A stretch of 64,000 nucleotides of DNA from Sipunculus nudus (GCA_026874595.1 CM049320.1:38254714-38318713); one strand, 5' to 3'; counted from the first letter of the stretch, positions 34,937 through 48,715 are shown. Program-made: numbers and translations. The notes: generated by a model not told the origin, from the letters alone.

Positions 34937-37087
34937 AGGTTGGCCACAACAGCAAGAAATGTAATTTTCAGGAAGCAAATAATCCAAGAATGAATTTAAA
35001 CACCTGTAACTCTGGTACAGGTGTTTTCCTGATCTCCAAATAAGGGCTTAGTCATGCCCATGAGATTTTAGAAATTGGCACACCCACACATAGACAAATA
35101 CACACAATACAAATGAACTACACTGAACAAAGTCTTGAAGTTGGGAGAAATGAGCATTTCCAAATAAAATGAATCATGAAAACTTGGTCCAGTAATAAAT
35201 ATTGTAATCCTCGAAGGGCTCCTACATGGTCCTGCGGGAAGATTTCTTTATGCTTAACACAAACAAAATGTCTCGGGCAATTTCTATTCTAATCTTACCA
35301 ATACAAATACAAACTGAAGGCCATCATTCCCTACAAAACTAACTTAACTAACCATAAAACAGCTTATGGCACTGGGCATATATGGTCCGCTTGGTCGAAG
35401 GGCTGAGGGGCATGGCATTATTATGTGTATAGCTATATTTCTTACATGAAAGAACCATCTTTATTTGTCCTTAGGGGTTAATGAAAAAGCTTTCAAATTC
35501 CCTCAAGAAATGTTGAACCCATACAAAAGAAAGGTTTTCTAGCTTGAATCCATTTTTATTTTACAGGCAGCATTTTTCTTAACAGGATCCCTACCATAAA
35601 TTTAATTGTGATATTTTTCTCAACTGTTTATACCAACTGCACCGGTATCATCTTTTAACAGCCTTGGGCAAGACAATCATCCAAAATATGCACTCTCTGA
35701 ACCAAGGAGCATTATTTCAGGAAGAATGGCAATAGTAGAATAAATTTTTGGTGAATTCTTCTGCAGTCAGGGAACTTCCAGTTTCTCCTAGGTGTTGAGA
35801 AAACTCCTGAAATTGAAGGATTCAAATGATCCTTGGAATATGAGGGAAATAATGTTTTGATTTAATAAGCATCATAATAATAATCATGTACTAACGATCA
35901 AGAACGGGTGGTGACTGGTCTCTTTGATGAGAAAATGAGAGACAACACAGAGAATAAAATATGGAAATAATTTGCTATGTCTGCGAATGGACTGACAGAT
36001 TAAACTACCGATTATTAATGGTGTTAATTAGTGCAGTTAATCACTTGACACTTTACACCCACTTTTTTTTCAGATTTAAAAGAAAGTGCTCCATCAAATT
36101 TGAAAGCTCACTGAGAACTTCAGAAGGTATATGCAAGAAATAATCAAAATAAATTGATGCCTGCAGAGGTTAAGAATTGATTATAATTTACAAAAGAGGT
36201 TGCAATTCAATGCATCATTTATTCAGTGCATTGTTACACCTCTATAAAAATCAAACAAATTCACTTGCATAAACCCATATAACAATTTGTACAGCACACC
36301 TAACCTTCATTTACCCTTTCCTTAAATTTTCAATCAGTGCTGACTGTTAAGTTTTGATTCCCATCCAAACCAAGTTAAAGCGTCTTGAAGATTAAAGAGC
36401 TTTGTGTGATAGCTGACAATAAACACTTAATATTTAATTAAATTTGCTTAATGACCAAATTCAACATGTTCTATCTTTCAACTAAAAAAAATGAATCACA
36501 CATGCTCTCCTTCTGTTTATTAAAATCCTTCAGACATTACAAGAAGAACTAAGTGTTCTGGGTTTAATCAAAGTCACTTGCTTTAATATCTCTGGCCTGC
36601 CATTTGTTAAACAGACTCCGAGTAACTAAACTTCTAATTTACACAAATTATCACATCCTAACAGTTTTCTATTAAATAAAATTTAAATTTCAAATTAGAA
36701 AGTAACATGATAGAAGGGGAAAATTTGATTTATTGTCATGTTGGTAATCGTTATTAGCTTACTTAAAAGTAGTTTGGTGTTGTTAGTTGCTTAAAATCCC
36801 ATATAATTTAAATTTTAAAAATTTAAAATTTTCAAAAATGATACAATTTCATATGAAAATGAATGTGAATTTCATAAATACATATACCATCAGAAGAGCT
36901 CAGCACCAGGTTTAAAATTATATTTACTTTATGGGTCTTATATGCATTTGAAACAACTTTTGGATTGGTTCTAAATTTAAGGGTTTTTGCCAAAGATGCA
37001 ACAATCAGGTCTACATTAATGTACAGGTGTATAAGATACTAGTGCAGTGTATAAATATTCTTCCTGCAGCATGAAATGGTCAACTAA

Positions 37088-37550
37088 AATCTCTGTCTCC
37101 TTATAGCTCTCTGTCTCTCTGTCTCTCTTTCTCTCTCCCTTCCTACTGTTTGTCTGTCTCTCTTTCAGTCTTTTTGAATTCTCAGTCTCTTCTGTTTTTG
37201 GTTTCTGTCTCTCTCACTCTTCTCTCACCACCTCTACTGCTGTTCTGTGTAATGTGTTTCTCTTCTCTTTCTTTCTCTGTCTGTCTGTTCTCTCTTCTTT
37301 CAGGCTCGTTTCTTCTACCTTTCATTATCTCTATTTGTCTCTGTGCATCTCTCTCTTATCTTTCTCTGATTTTCTCACTCTCACAGTCTATGTTGTATCT
37401 ATTTCTCTGTCTTCGTCTCTTTTACCTCTTTATCTCTGTCTCTTTTGTGTCTATTAATACCCATCTTTCTCATTTCACAGTCTACATTTTTCTCTGTCTC
37501 TGTCTCTCTCTCTTTCCCTCTCTCTCTCTCTCTTACACTCACACACAGTC
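37088..37550 (+). repeat. Polypyrimidine (CTCT/TGTCTC) tract
   Basis: About 460 bp made almost only of C and T on the plus strand, dominated by CTGTCTCTCT words, ending in a CACACA run. It produces a 137-residue Ser/Leu/Phe-rich open frame with no protein-like composition; that frame is rejected as a gene. In the GLCE transcript the tract is a long polypurine run. Confidence 0.95.
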
Positions 37551-38295
37551 CCTGTTGATTTAAGACATACACACATACATATAGACAGTATAACACTTTC
37601 TTTAAAATCAAGGGTAGGGGTTTTATGGTGTGAACTGGGTGAGCCTACAGGTAAGCGTCCTAAACCATTAAGTTGATTAACAAAGATCAATGTCACAGAA
37701 CAGTTACTGTCCTGGTCTTAATCAGAACTGAAAACAGAAACATCTGCTCTCATATCAACACACTGCTGGTGTAGCCTTGGCCTGGCTTATAAAACATACC
37801 TCAAAAGAAATAAGTGTGTAACAGTTTACCATTTCTTTTGATGGCAATGAAAACTAGGAGATTCCTCATCTGTTACTGTGCATAGTGCACATGCATATAA
37901 TTACATCTGGTAAAATGGTTGTGATTCATGAAGCAGGTTTTATCAGAGCTGCTGTCATTCATTGTACGTTCCAAAAGGAAAAATCTATCATACATGACTT
38001 TGATTAAGACAATCTTTCTTCTGGGCAATGCTGATTTAAATTCTGCACCACACAAATAACGATATGCCATTCAGAATGCTTAATCAAAAGAATGGTTACA
38101 TGTAAATTTGTATGGATCAAAGTAAAGGTCCCTATCACATCCTTTCTTATTACTACCATTAATAGCTTCATCAAAGTGTGTGCGCTGACTGAAATGAAGA
38201 CAAGATAACCTGAAATGAATTCCTGAACCTAAGGAGAGAAAGCAACTTTATATATCAGAAAATTAAAACAAAAAAAAAAAGAAAATAATAGGTAT

Positions 38296-38558
38296 TGTTC
38301 TCAGGCACTGCCTACATCAATTAAAACACCATGCATCAAACATTTTTATTTTGATTTTCATCTTTCAAGAAGATAGAATAATAACATTTTTATTAGATTT
38401 CCTTTTTATGTAGTGCTTTTACCTGTTTAGCATAAAAAAAATCTGATATTTTCATGCTTTTCTCTGATCATATAACATTTTTATCAAAACACAAGAAAAG
38501 GTAAAAAATTAAATATTGATGACCGCATTGATTTCTGGAAAAAAAGTGCCTGAGAACC
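38296..38558. mobile_element. GTTCTCAGGCA MITE, copy 1
   Basis: The left end reads GTTCTCAGGCACTGCC and the right end AGTGCCTGAGAACC, an inverted repeat of about 13 bp. The body is AT-rich and aligns end to end with the copy at 52916-53243 (shared words ATTTTTATTTTGATTTT, TTCAAGAAGATAGAAT, CGCATTGATTTCTG). Both copies are in the same orientation. The target duplication is unclear. Confidence 0.75.
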
Positions 38559-38850
38559 GTTTTGGCCTTAGATATTTTCAAAAGGTTCAAATTATGCTAA
38601 AAACCTGACATTCATCTGTAATAATACCGATGATGAATCAGTTTTCATATTGTCTGTGCTATTATACAAACTATCTAAGTATTTATATTGTACTTCGCTT
38701 TTCAACCATGATGAAAAATAGGCCTGTTAATTGTGGAGAACCATAGAATTGATTTGATAATCAATTTTTTACCTTGAGTGATAAATTAAAGGGCTCCTTT
38801 TAATTAAAAGCAATCATTTTACCACTTGTCATCTATGTAAGTTTTATCAA

Positions 38851-39557
38851 TTAAAGGAACAATGTAGTCTCCTTTAAAAGATTATCACTACCATTATTTT
38901 CAATGCGGGTGGATCGGTTCTAAAGGCCAGTTGAAGCCTAGGTCTAGGGTACATGTATACACAATAAATACCCTCGAAAACCAGACATTTTGTGTCAATG
39001 TGACAGCTCACAGATGCAGAAAGAAATAATAATCGCCATATATTGATTCAAAGATTAAGAATCGATTACAATTTAATTGAGGGGTTGCAATGCAATACAT
39101 TATTATTCAATGCATATTTCTCACGTTATTAGCATATTTTGGCAAAATCATCCTTGCACACAGGCTTTATATCTCCAGTTCACCTGTTTTTTACGTTGTT
39201 ATGGTTCTGTTTGGGAGTAAACATAGTCCTACTGTGTCTGTTTACCATATCAAGACTGCGTAACGAGAAGTCTCATCTTGTGCATGCGCAACATTTCCCA
39301 AAAGAGAAGAAACGTGAAATAAAGTAACTTGACAAATCTTGATTTATGAAGTTTTGCGACATGGCTACCAGATGGCATGCATGATATGATTGTTTTGTGC
39401 CACTGACCATGCACAGTGCAAGCTTTTTTCCACGACCTACAGGAGTACGCATATGGTTTTAGAACAAAATATGGACAGATATCATTATATTTTACGAATA
39501 CACTATTTTTCATTTATACATATTTAATATACCTGCGATGTGAATGGGTCCCTTTAA
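38851..39557. mobile_element. Possible diverged TTAA-type MITE, longer copy
   Basis: The left boundary TTAAAGGAACAATGTAG and the right boundary GGGTCCCTTTAA resemble the ends of the 34372 element. The interior shares GTGTCTGTTTACCATA with the reverse copy at 49511. Much of the remainder does not align by eye, so it may be a related family, a nested insertion or coincidence. Confidence 0.35.
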
Positions 39558-40651
39558 TATATCATTAAATCAAACTAGCTCTTGTTAGAACCATGCTAAT
39601 AACCTCATTGTCTAAACATTGGTCAGTAATGGCACACACTGTGTTTCCATGGTAATCCATGGATCATTCCGCCTGTGACAGAATTTGTGTGAAATCAATG
39701 GGATAGCTGACATGCGGAGATATTCTACGACCGTGGGATGAGGTATCACCTTATGGTTATTAAACTGGCTGTATAGTCAGAGAGCCGGCTGGTATTCACA
39801 AGTTCCAAGCCCCAAATCAGGCTGTCAAGTAATCTGCTTGGCAGCATTCTTTATCCTTGAATTACAAGTTTTCTTCCGCTGCTTTATTTCATCTTTTTAC
39901 TTCTTTTCTTTTTACCCCCCTCCCCCCCCTTTCCCCCCACAAGTTTCCGCTCAAGATCCCCCCAAAAAAAGCAGACATGACATATGATTGGTCCCTCCTT
40001 GAGTTTTTTTTTGGTGTTAATTACTTATGGCTATATCGGGTAGACTGCCAGACTTGAAATATTGCCTGCCGCTGATATTCAGCCCCTGGCACTTTTCCCC
40101 CAAACCACAGAGAGTAACGCTGAAATCACTTTAAATCATACGGACTTTCCTCTATTGGCATTTGAAGGAACCCTGGAGCTTTAAAATCCAATGGGAAGTA
40201 CGCCTAAAGCCACAAGGCCTGCTAAAGAGTTATGCCCCTGACACTTGCTGGTTTGCAGGTTAAAAGTATTGTGATTACATCTGGCCATGGAGTCCCTGTC
40301 ATACTGATGAATAATCCTATTTCTTTCAGCATGGATATCTCAACAATTTTCACTGAAGGTGTATTTTGACTTAAACCAACTGCTATGAATATTTTTTATT
40401 GAGGATGAGCCCTAAGCCTTTTGGTGCCTCTTTATGGAGCATAGTGGCTTACATGGTTTGGTGTGCTGCATGGAACGGTGACAGCTGCAAGGTCCTTTGT
40501 GTTGTCCCCCCCCCCACACACACACACAACAATACAGGGGTACCAAATCGGTAAAATGTGAAAATAATAACCCCTCAAGCCTTTTACAGGGTCTGTGGGT
40601 GTATGCTCCCCAGGGGGTCAATAACAGGAAGAACAAATGAAGTGTTGTATC

Positions 40652-40652
<1 letters not shown>

Positions 40653-40692
<40 letters not shown>
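40653..40692. repeat. (TA)n microsatellite at a SINE tail
   Basis: About 40 bp of TA immediately left of the SINE at 40695, on its tail side. Probably grew from the SINE tail. Confidence 0.85.
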
Positions 40693-40693
<1 letters not shown>

Positions 40694-40694
40694 A

Positions 40695-41072
40695 TTTTTG
40701 AGGTAACCGTCTCAATTTTTATTGATAACTGAACTAAGTATATGTACATCTGCAGAATTCCATTCCAGTTTCAGACTAGTGACAGGGCAGTATCACAAGC
40801 TTCCTCTCATGTTATATCCTGGTGTTAACCATGGCTGGTGACTACTGCACCTGGGGGCTCTGGGTGCCTTATCTCCCAAATTGCTGGGTCATACCACCAA
40901 GAAACCTCCAAAAAGTGCACTTGTTTGTGAATGGAACATGGCCATTGGGCTTAGCCTTCCCATTAAAGCCTGCAGAGTGCTCACCCTGGTTGGGGGCAGA
41001 TTGTGAACAATGTAACGGCATCAGCTAGTGGCTTTGAATTCTGTGCTCTACCCCTGAGCCACAGAAGCCAAT
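40695..41072 (-). repeat. tRNA-derived SINE, family 1, copy 3
   Basis: Inverse orientation, as at 9503. It shares TAAGTATATGTACATCTGCA, GAATTCCATTCC, GTGACTACTGCACCTG and the inverted A-box end CTCTACCCCTGAGCCACAGA. The B-box region between about 41010 and 41030 is deleted or scrambled, so this copy could not use an internal pol III promoter. The tail keeps GAGGTAACCG, matching the CGGTTACCTC tail of copy 1 rather than copy 2. Confidence 0.8.
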
Positions 41073-42703
41073 ACAAGCTTTAAATTAAATGAGACTGGCT
41101 AAGTTGGTAAAAATAAATACTATGTATACCAAGGTGAAAGGTTGCATATATGCAAAAGCTGAATTTGCAAAACTCTACTTAATCTGAATTGCTACCAGAT
41201 GCCCTAGTTGAATGTGTTTGGATTATTTTAATGCCCCCTACATCGTAAACACGTGGATACAGAGTAGACAAATGAACAAACTGCAGCCAGATGAGTGTTT
41301 TCTGGTCTATATATATCAAGTGTTCAAGGCATTATTGTTAGGTAATCGATGTGAGATATAATAATAGGCCCCTTTTTTATGTAATTCATTGATTTAGCCT
41401 TTTTGACACCTGTGAAGTCTAAAACATGTGTTGAAAACTTCAATGACTAAGTGTTTTTCATTCACCATGAAGGGAAAAATAATTCTTTGCTCTGAAGTAA
41501 ACCTTAACATCTTATATATTATGCTACTTGATTCCTGCATTTCACAATTAGCTTCAATGAACTTTGACTGATCACTAAAGATGAAATGATGGGCTTTCAT
41601 GAAAAACACGTTTAAAACCTGGGATATTATCCGAAAGAAATATTTAACAAAGGAATACAATCAAGGAAACTTCACATCCCAGGGTCTGTAAATAAAACTG
41701 GATTTTGTATTTGATGAACACTACTTTAGAAATTATGGGATATAAATATCACAGTCACACAAAAGAGAGTTCTGGGAATGAAACCCATGATGGGTATTTC
41801 CTATGACGTCCACCATCACATCATCCTTTAAGGCTTATTGCATTAAAGGTTCCATTTTTTTCTAAAAAAAGCAGAGTAATATTGTACAAGACCACAGACG
41901 GACATTTAATCCCTTTGGTAATAATAACAGTGTTTTTGCTGTTTTATATACGCCTAACTCCTAATGGACAAAACCTGCCTGCTTCATTTGTCATTTCTCA
42001 CTCGTTAAAAGCTCTTTACCATCACCCACTCCTCTTTCTGCACCTCTGACATAATGTAATAAGAAATGAAACACACTCACTTTCTATTTCTCTTGTGGTC
42101 ACATGAAATGTTACTGAATACAGATGTTTCTAAGGAATCCAGAAAAAAATATGTTTTTCTTCTGGTTTCAGGTTTTTGCTGGGTGAGGTTCACTGGGACA
42201 TTGACTTAAGTGCCAGCAGTCACAAGAAAAGTAAGAACTTTAAATTTGAGACCATAAAAAACTGGTACTGAAAATCAGTATAACTGATGTAAAATGTAAA
42301 AAAAATAAAATGACATTATTTCTTTACCTTTTATTTACCATTTTTTCCTGCAAAGTCAAAAATGCAGACAGTCTCTCATCCAGCTTGTCATGAAGGTTAT
42401 ACAGTTGATCAACATTTATCCTACCTCTGTTTCCCAAACACATCACTGAAAATAATTTTTTATCCAAACACTTCAAGAAATATAAACTTTGGATAAATGA
42501 AAAATTGGATATTAGATTTTCATTATTTGGACAGCAAATATATCAAACTGATAGAAGTAGAAATTCCATAATTTTAAAAGAAAAGTAATAAATTTCTACA
42601 AATCTGAAGGCCTGGAATCTTATATTTCTAAGTCAAATACCTGCCAAGTTTTCAAGAACCTAAAGAAGCCAGAGAGGAATTCTTAAAAACAATGTTTCAA
42701 TGA

Positions 42704-42745
42704 CAGGAAATGTCACAGTGTGTTGGCTTTCTGTGAAATTTCCTG
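42704..42745. repeat. 15-bp inverted repeat, one mismatch
   Basis: CAGGAAATGTCACAG (42704-42718) and CTGTGAAATTTCCTG (42731-42745) pair with one mismatch around a 12-nt loop. Isolated hairpin in intron DNA; could be a MITE relic. Confidence 0.7.
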
Positions 42746-45700
42746 TTTTTCATGTCACACCATGGCACCAGCTACTTTCACAAGAAAGTATGTCTTCCAA
42801 GCAGGTAATGGGAGCTGGTTATTTGCAAAGATATGATGTTTCTGTTGACAGGTAAAACCATAGTTTACTTTTTCTGGAGAATATGTCTCCAGAGGAGGAA
42901 ATAAGTGGGGGGCCAGTTTCCGGGAAATTTATGTTACATCTGACAGGTCATACTTCAGCATGAAGCCTTACATTTTATTCCATTGAAACAACATCAGGGC
43001 AATCAACCCCGATCGCCATTGCTAGAACCCTTCCCGCCTGACTTGACTGATGGCGTGGTTAATACGAGAGGTTTCACCAACCCGCAATACTTCAAACAGC
43101 TCATTAATCATATATACATGACAGGAATTGTCTGAGAGCCAAAGGGTCAAAGCTGACGGATGGTGATATCTTGATAGATTGCCACACATTTGCTATCTTT
43201 ATTAACTTTGTCCCCACCTTACCTTTCCCTGAACCTGAAAATATTGGTAAATTTTTATGTGCACTGCTCGTCTAAATCCAACTTCCGCTCTGCTTGATTT
43301 TCACAAGAAATGGATATTGGAATTCACCCATGATCTTCTCTCATATCCACAAATTCCTTAACCTTCTGGATTACACAGATGGTGGCAAAGGTGACTCTAA
43401 CCCGCAATGAATTACAATGAAAGTTATATCGACTTTTCAAATGTGATATATCACCAACTGTGATCCATCATGTTTGGTGCACATTGTTTCTCCCATGTTA
43501 TTTCCACTGAGAATAATGTGGAAATGGCCAGGAATAAATTCACTGTGTACTAAACACTGAAAAATCAGACTACTTTCTAAAATCAAAAGAGAAACCTATA
43601 TCAGTGCTATCAATGCTGCAAGAAGGAAAGAGCTTTCTGTTCAAAGGCAAATGTCTGCAGAGAAAATCAAATTAATAATATGGAAAAGGACAAATTGGGG
43701 GCTTGATAATTTGTGGTTTTTGTCTTAAACCACTTTTTCCATTAAAATTGATTTCATAGTTCAATTGTTTTAACATTAACTCTTGAAAAAAAATAAGATA
43801 TTTTTCTAATAGTGTCCTTTAATCCAGGTATTTAGACTTTATTGAGCACCTTCTAATGTTTCATTAATTTACATACACTAGTCTCAAGTTAGATTTTACC
43901 AACAGACTGTTTCAGATTCATTTTGTTGAGTAAGTAAATAATTACATAATAGTAAATGCTTACATAATGTTATGATCGTAACTTTGGTAAAAACAAGCAG
44001 TAACACCCCAACATGCTTTGATCTTTTCTTGAAAGCCAAGCTCAGAGTGAAAGAAAGAGGCTTAATTTATAGATTTTTACGACCAGTTGGACATGTTGTC
44101 TTATGGGATAAAAGTCAAATCAAAAAGGAGGTTTATGATGTACACAAAATCAAAAGCTGGTAAATTTTTATCCACAAAGTGTTTTTGTGTCGGGCTTGTC
44201 TCCCAGGTCCAGGTTGTAATGTTTGATACTTTTGACCAAAGCACAGGGTCATTTAGCAAGTTCTCTCAAAGTCTAACATACGTAGTTTGATTGAGGTGAA
44301 TATCCTTACTGCAGAAAGAATGTAATTCTCAAAGTGGATTTCACAATATCAACAGAATATGACCAACTGTCTTTAAGAAACAATTAGTGTGTGGTTAGGA
44401 TGAGTTAGCATTATTATAAACTCTCCCGTTCTGTCTTTTATAACTCCCAATATTGACAAGTGTCTGAACATCAAAAATAACATATTTTATTAACACATGT
44501 TCTGCTGGTTTCCATGGCAACAACCTGCTTACAAGTGAATGTGAAACCAAATGAAGAAGGCATTAAGACCTGGTAATAAAGTAATGTGTCCTGGTCAACA
44601 CTAGAGGGTGATCTCTACATCTTGACTCTCCAATCAATGATGCTATAAATCTGATTATCTTCAGGGTATTATAACTTAAGAGATGTCTTAATTGCCCAGT
44701 GAATCAAACAGTACAGCTGAAAGGCCAAGCTTAAAGTCCAGAGAGTACACACCCAAGACTAAAGGCTTGCCCAAAGATTAAATTAAATTCATGGAACAGA
44801 AACATATATAAGTTGACTGTGTACAGGGGGTCAAAGGTTGTCCATATATGCTTACAGTTATAACAGGTTTTCCAGCGTTTCATAAATGTCAAATTCCCTG
44901 ATTTTTTCCCCAATGAATCAAAATTTAAGAATAATTAGTTAACAAATTAAAACATAGAAGCCACTACATCCTAGTATCTAGTAGATGCCATGTTTGGAGA
45001 TGATAAAACTATACTGGAGCGTTCCAAATTTTCTCTTGAGCCAATCAAATTCCCTGACTTTTCCTTGGTCTGAGACATTTTCCTTAATTTCCGAGTCTTT
45101 ACTCTGACTGGAAAAATTATCTGATATTCTCTGATTTCAAGGTTTGATGAGAACCATTTCTGTAACACTTCTGGAGTTTCAATGCAAAAGTGTGCACATT
45201 TTGGACCTTGTAGCTTGCCCAAAGCAGCAACTAAATCACTGGAATATTTCCAAGCAAAAATATATCACCCAGCCTTTTTTTTACTACGGCCAAGATGCTG
45301 ATGTATATTCTAACACAGAAGAAAGACCTCTTATATACCACTGTCCATATGGGGGTCAGGCCGATTCAACACAAGTCATAAATATTATTCACTGAGGCAA
45401 AATGGGTATTGAACTGGTCAATACACCTCCTATGTTTAAAGTTGTCTGTGAGCAAACCCCATGGCCTCCGACTATCACATCTGACCCAAAAATAACACAA
45501 ACAGGTTTATTTGGTAATGTCTGACCATTTTCAGAAGGAAGCTTTAAAGGTTTGTCGAGATGTATTAAGCTGGCCACATGAAATTTATTTCCACTAAAAC
45601 ATGACCCCAGTGCTGGCGTGAGTCTAGACTGTTTATTGTGGAACAGCCCTCTTTGTGTCTCCAAATCTCAGCTTGAGAACTACATGTCTCTGGTGCCTCG

Positions 45701-46460
45701 TAATTCCATGCTTCGAAACGAGAGTAGCTGACCGAGATGGTTCTTTATGGTACAGGTTTAATTGCGCTTGTGAGGATAGATGGTACTGCTGAATCCTAAG
45801 CGACTATATACACTATTACAGAACTTGTGGCCTGGTCTCCATCTTCCTCGGGGGGGGAGTTCTCACTGTAAAATCTACCATTGTAATCCTCTTACATATT
45901 TTTGACTTAATTTGAGAATGTCTCCACTGAGTATTTGCTGTGTTTGTTTAATAGCTCGGCTGATTCGTCCAAGTAACATTAAATGTTTATCCCACTGTTC
46001 ACTTATCTGATTTAAATCTGACACAGTGTCCAGTTAAATCAGTTTTGTTTAGCTAGTGGGTGTAATATACTGTGGATTCAGAAAATAGTGTGTTAAAGAT
46101 TTTGTGGTTTTGACATGAAACACTATTTGCTGGGTTAAAACCTTCACAGATTAATCTCTTCTAGTTATGTCTTGTATCATAACTAATATGTGAACAGACC
46201 TGCAAACAAGCAGAAGATCAATATTTTTTTATAAGAAATAAATGGAAAATTCACAATTGTCACATGATTACTCATTAAATAAAATGTCAGTTTCACATAA
46301 ACCCTGTGCCAGCAGTAGGCCAAGTGCCACAGCAACTAAAATATGGTCTCACTTATCTGAAACATGCGTAAAAATTTGCGGGTATATCTCGAGTGATTTT
46401 TCTAAATTATTGTAGGTTTTAAATTCTGTGGATAAAAGCTACCAATGAATTCCACCAAAA

Positions 46461-48715
46461 ACTAGACATTTCTTGGCACCGCAGGTGCCAGAGTATCCCC
46501 AGACATAGTAGGCCCCCCCCCCCTTTAAGAACAGACCCCCATTTTTAGCAGCATATACTGACACTTGGCATATTTATTGTTTCTTCCATCTAACAATCCA
46601 CAATCATGTTGAAGATGTTGGTCCTGTGACCTTGACCTTTTTAAAGATGTGTCCTGTGACCTTGATCTTTGACCTCATGACCCCAAAATCAATTTGGGTC
46701 TTGCTTTTCCAATGGGACATATGCAAGTCAAGTTTAAAATCTATACATCAATAAAGCAGGAATGATCATCCAGAAACTAATTTTTTTTTACAGGTGGCTC
46801 CTGTGACCTTCACCTTTGACCTTGTGACCTTAAATTGATAGTTTTCTTCCTCTCTTGGCAGGAGAACTATATGTGCAAGATGGAAGATCTGAGATGAAAT
46901 GTTTAGCTGAAAATGCATCCACATCTTTTTAAAGATGTGTCCTGTGATCTTGACCTTTGACCTCATGACCCCAAAATTAATTTTGGTCTTGCTTTTCCAA
47001 TGGGACATATACAAGTCAAGTTTGAAAACCATACATCAATAAAAGGAGAAATTATCATCCAGAAACTAATTTTTGGACAGATGGCTCCTGTGACCTTCAC
47101 CTTTGACCTTGTGACCTCAAAATTGATAGGGAGTTTTCACTCTTGGCAGGTGAACTATATGTGCAAGATGAAAGATCTGAGATGAATTGTTTGGCTGAAA
47201 ATGCATCCACATCTTTTTAAAGATGTGTCCTGTGACCCTGACCTTTGACCTCATGACCCCAAAATCAATTCAGGTCTTGCTTTTCCAATGGGACATATAC
47301 AAGTCAAGTTTGAAATCCATACATCAATAAAAGAAGGAATTATCATCCAGAAACTAATTTTTTGACAGACGGCTCCTGTGACCTTCACCTTTGACCTTAT
47401 GACCTCAAAATTGATAGGGGTCTTCCACTCTTAGTAGGTGAACTATGTGTGCAAGATGAAAGATCTGAGATGAATTATTTGGCTGAAATTGCATCCACAA
47501 CCTTTTTAAAGAGGTTTCCTGTGACCTTGACCTTTGACCTCATGACCCCAAAATCAATTCGGGTCTTGCTTTTCCAATGGGTCAAATACAAGTCAAGTAT
47601 GAAATCCATACATCAATAAAAGAAGGAATTATCATCCAGAAACTAATTTTTGGACAGATAGCTCCTGTGGCCTTGACCTTTGACCTTGTGACCCCAAAAT
47701 TTATATGGATTATCCACTATTGGCAAGTGAGCTATATATTGAAGATGGAAGACCTGGGATGAAAGTTTGGCTTAAAATGCATCCACATCTTTTTAAAGAT
47801 GTGTCCTGTGACCTTGACCTTTGACCTCATGACCCCGAAATCAATTTGGGTCTTGCTTTTCCAATGGGACATATACAAGTCAAGTTTGAAATCCATACAT
47901 CAATAAAAGCAGGAATTATCATCAAGAAACTAATTTTTGGACAGATGGCTCCTGTGACCTTCACCTTTGACCTTGTGACCTCAAAACTGATAGGGGTCTT
48001 CCTCTATTGGCAGATGACTTATATGTGCAAGATGAAAGGTCTGAGATGAAATGTTTGGCTGAAAATGCATCCACAATCTTTTTAAAGATGTGTCCTGTGA
48101 CCTTGACCTTTGACCTCATGACCCCAAAATCAATTGGAGTTTTGCTTTTTCAATGGGACATATATAAGGTCAAGGCCACTATCATAGGAAAGGTCATGAC
48201 CCCACTTTAAATAAACATCATCCAATAACCCATACCTATGTATATGCATAATATAAAAGAAATCTGTCCATTAGTTTTTGACTTATAATGCTCACAGTAC
48301 TGTAAGGTGGCAATTTTTGGGGTATTAAACGGCATGAAAACAAGTAAAGAATAATAGGTGGCGCCACCATTTTCTGGAACATGACAATCCTATCCATGAT
48401 CTTCCAACCACATTGATTTTTTGATAAATCCATGCAAGATTTCTTGAGATATTAAAGAATTTGTGTGATTTTCCCAAAAATTGGACCTATTCAAGGTCAG
48501 GGACACTCTCCTAGTAAAGGTCATGACCTCATTTTAAATAGGCGTCGTCCTCTTACCCATATCTATACATATACCAAGTTTGATAAAGTTCCATGAAATT
48601 TTTTTTGGGTTATCGCGCCAACAAGATTTATATGCGGCGGCGGCGGCGGCGGCGGTGGCGGCGGCGGGACCGGTATGAAAACATAGTATCCCCCGACTTT
48701 GTCTGGGGATACAAT
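46461..48715 (+). mobile_element. Helitron-like element with DR1 array, copy B
   Basis: Same 5' start (ACTAGACATTTCTTGGCACC, hairpin, GTATCCCCAGAC, poly-C) and same 3' end as copy A. The 3' hairpin is GTATCCCCCGAC-TTT-GTCTGGGGATAC (48686-48712), with one arm mismatch. It carries about 11-12 monomers (46626-48150) against about 19 in copy A, and a longer GGC trinucleotide tract (about 48636-48668). The palindrome GGTGGCGCCACC is present near 48357. Same orientation as copy A, 19.6 kb apart in the same intron. Confidence 0.7.

Noticed and set aside
37150-37563. 137-residue plus-strand open frame
   Set aside because: Produced by a polypyrimidine tract; composition is Ser/Leu/Phe repeats with no protein-like pattern.
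44890-45150. Repeated CCCTGAnTTTTCC words
   Set aside because: Suggestive of a dispersed repeat, but no period or boundaries could be defined by eye.
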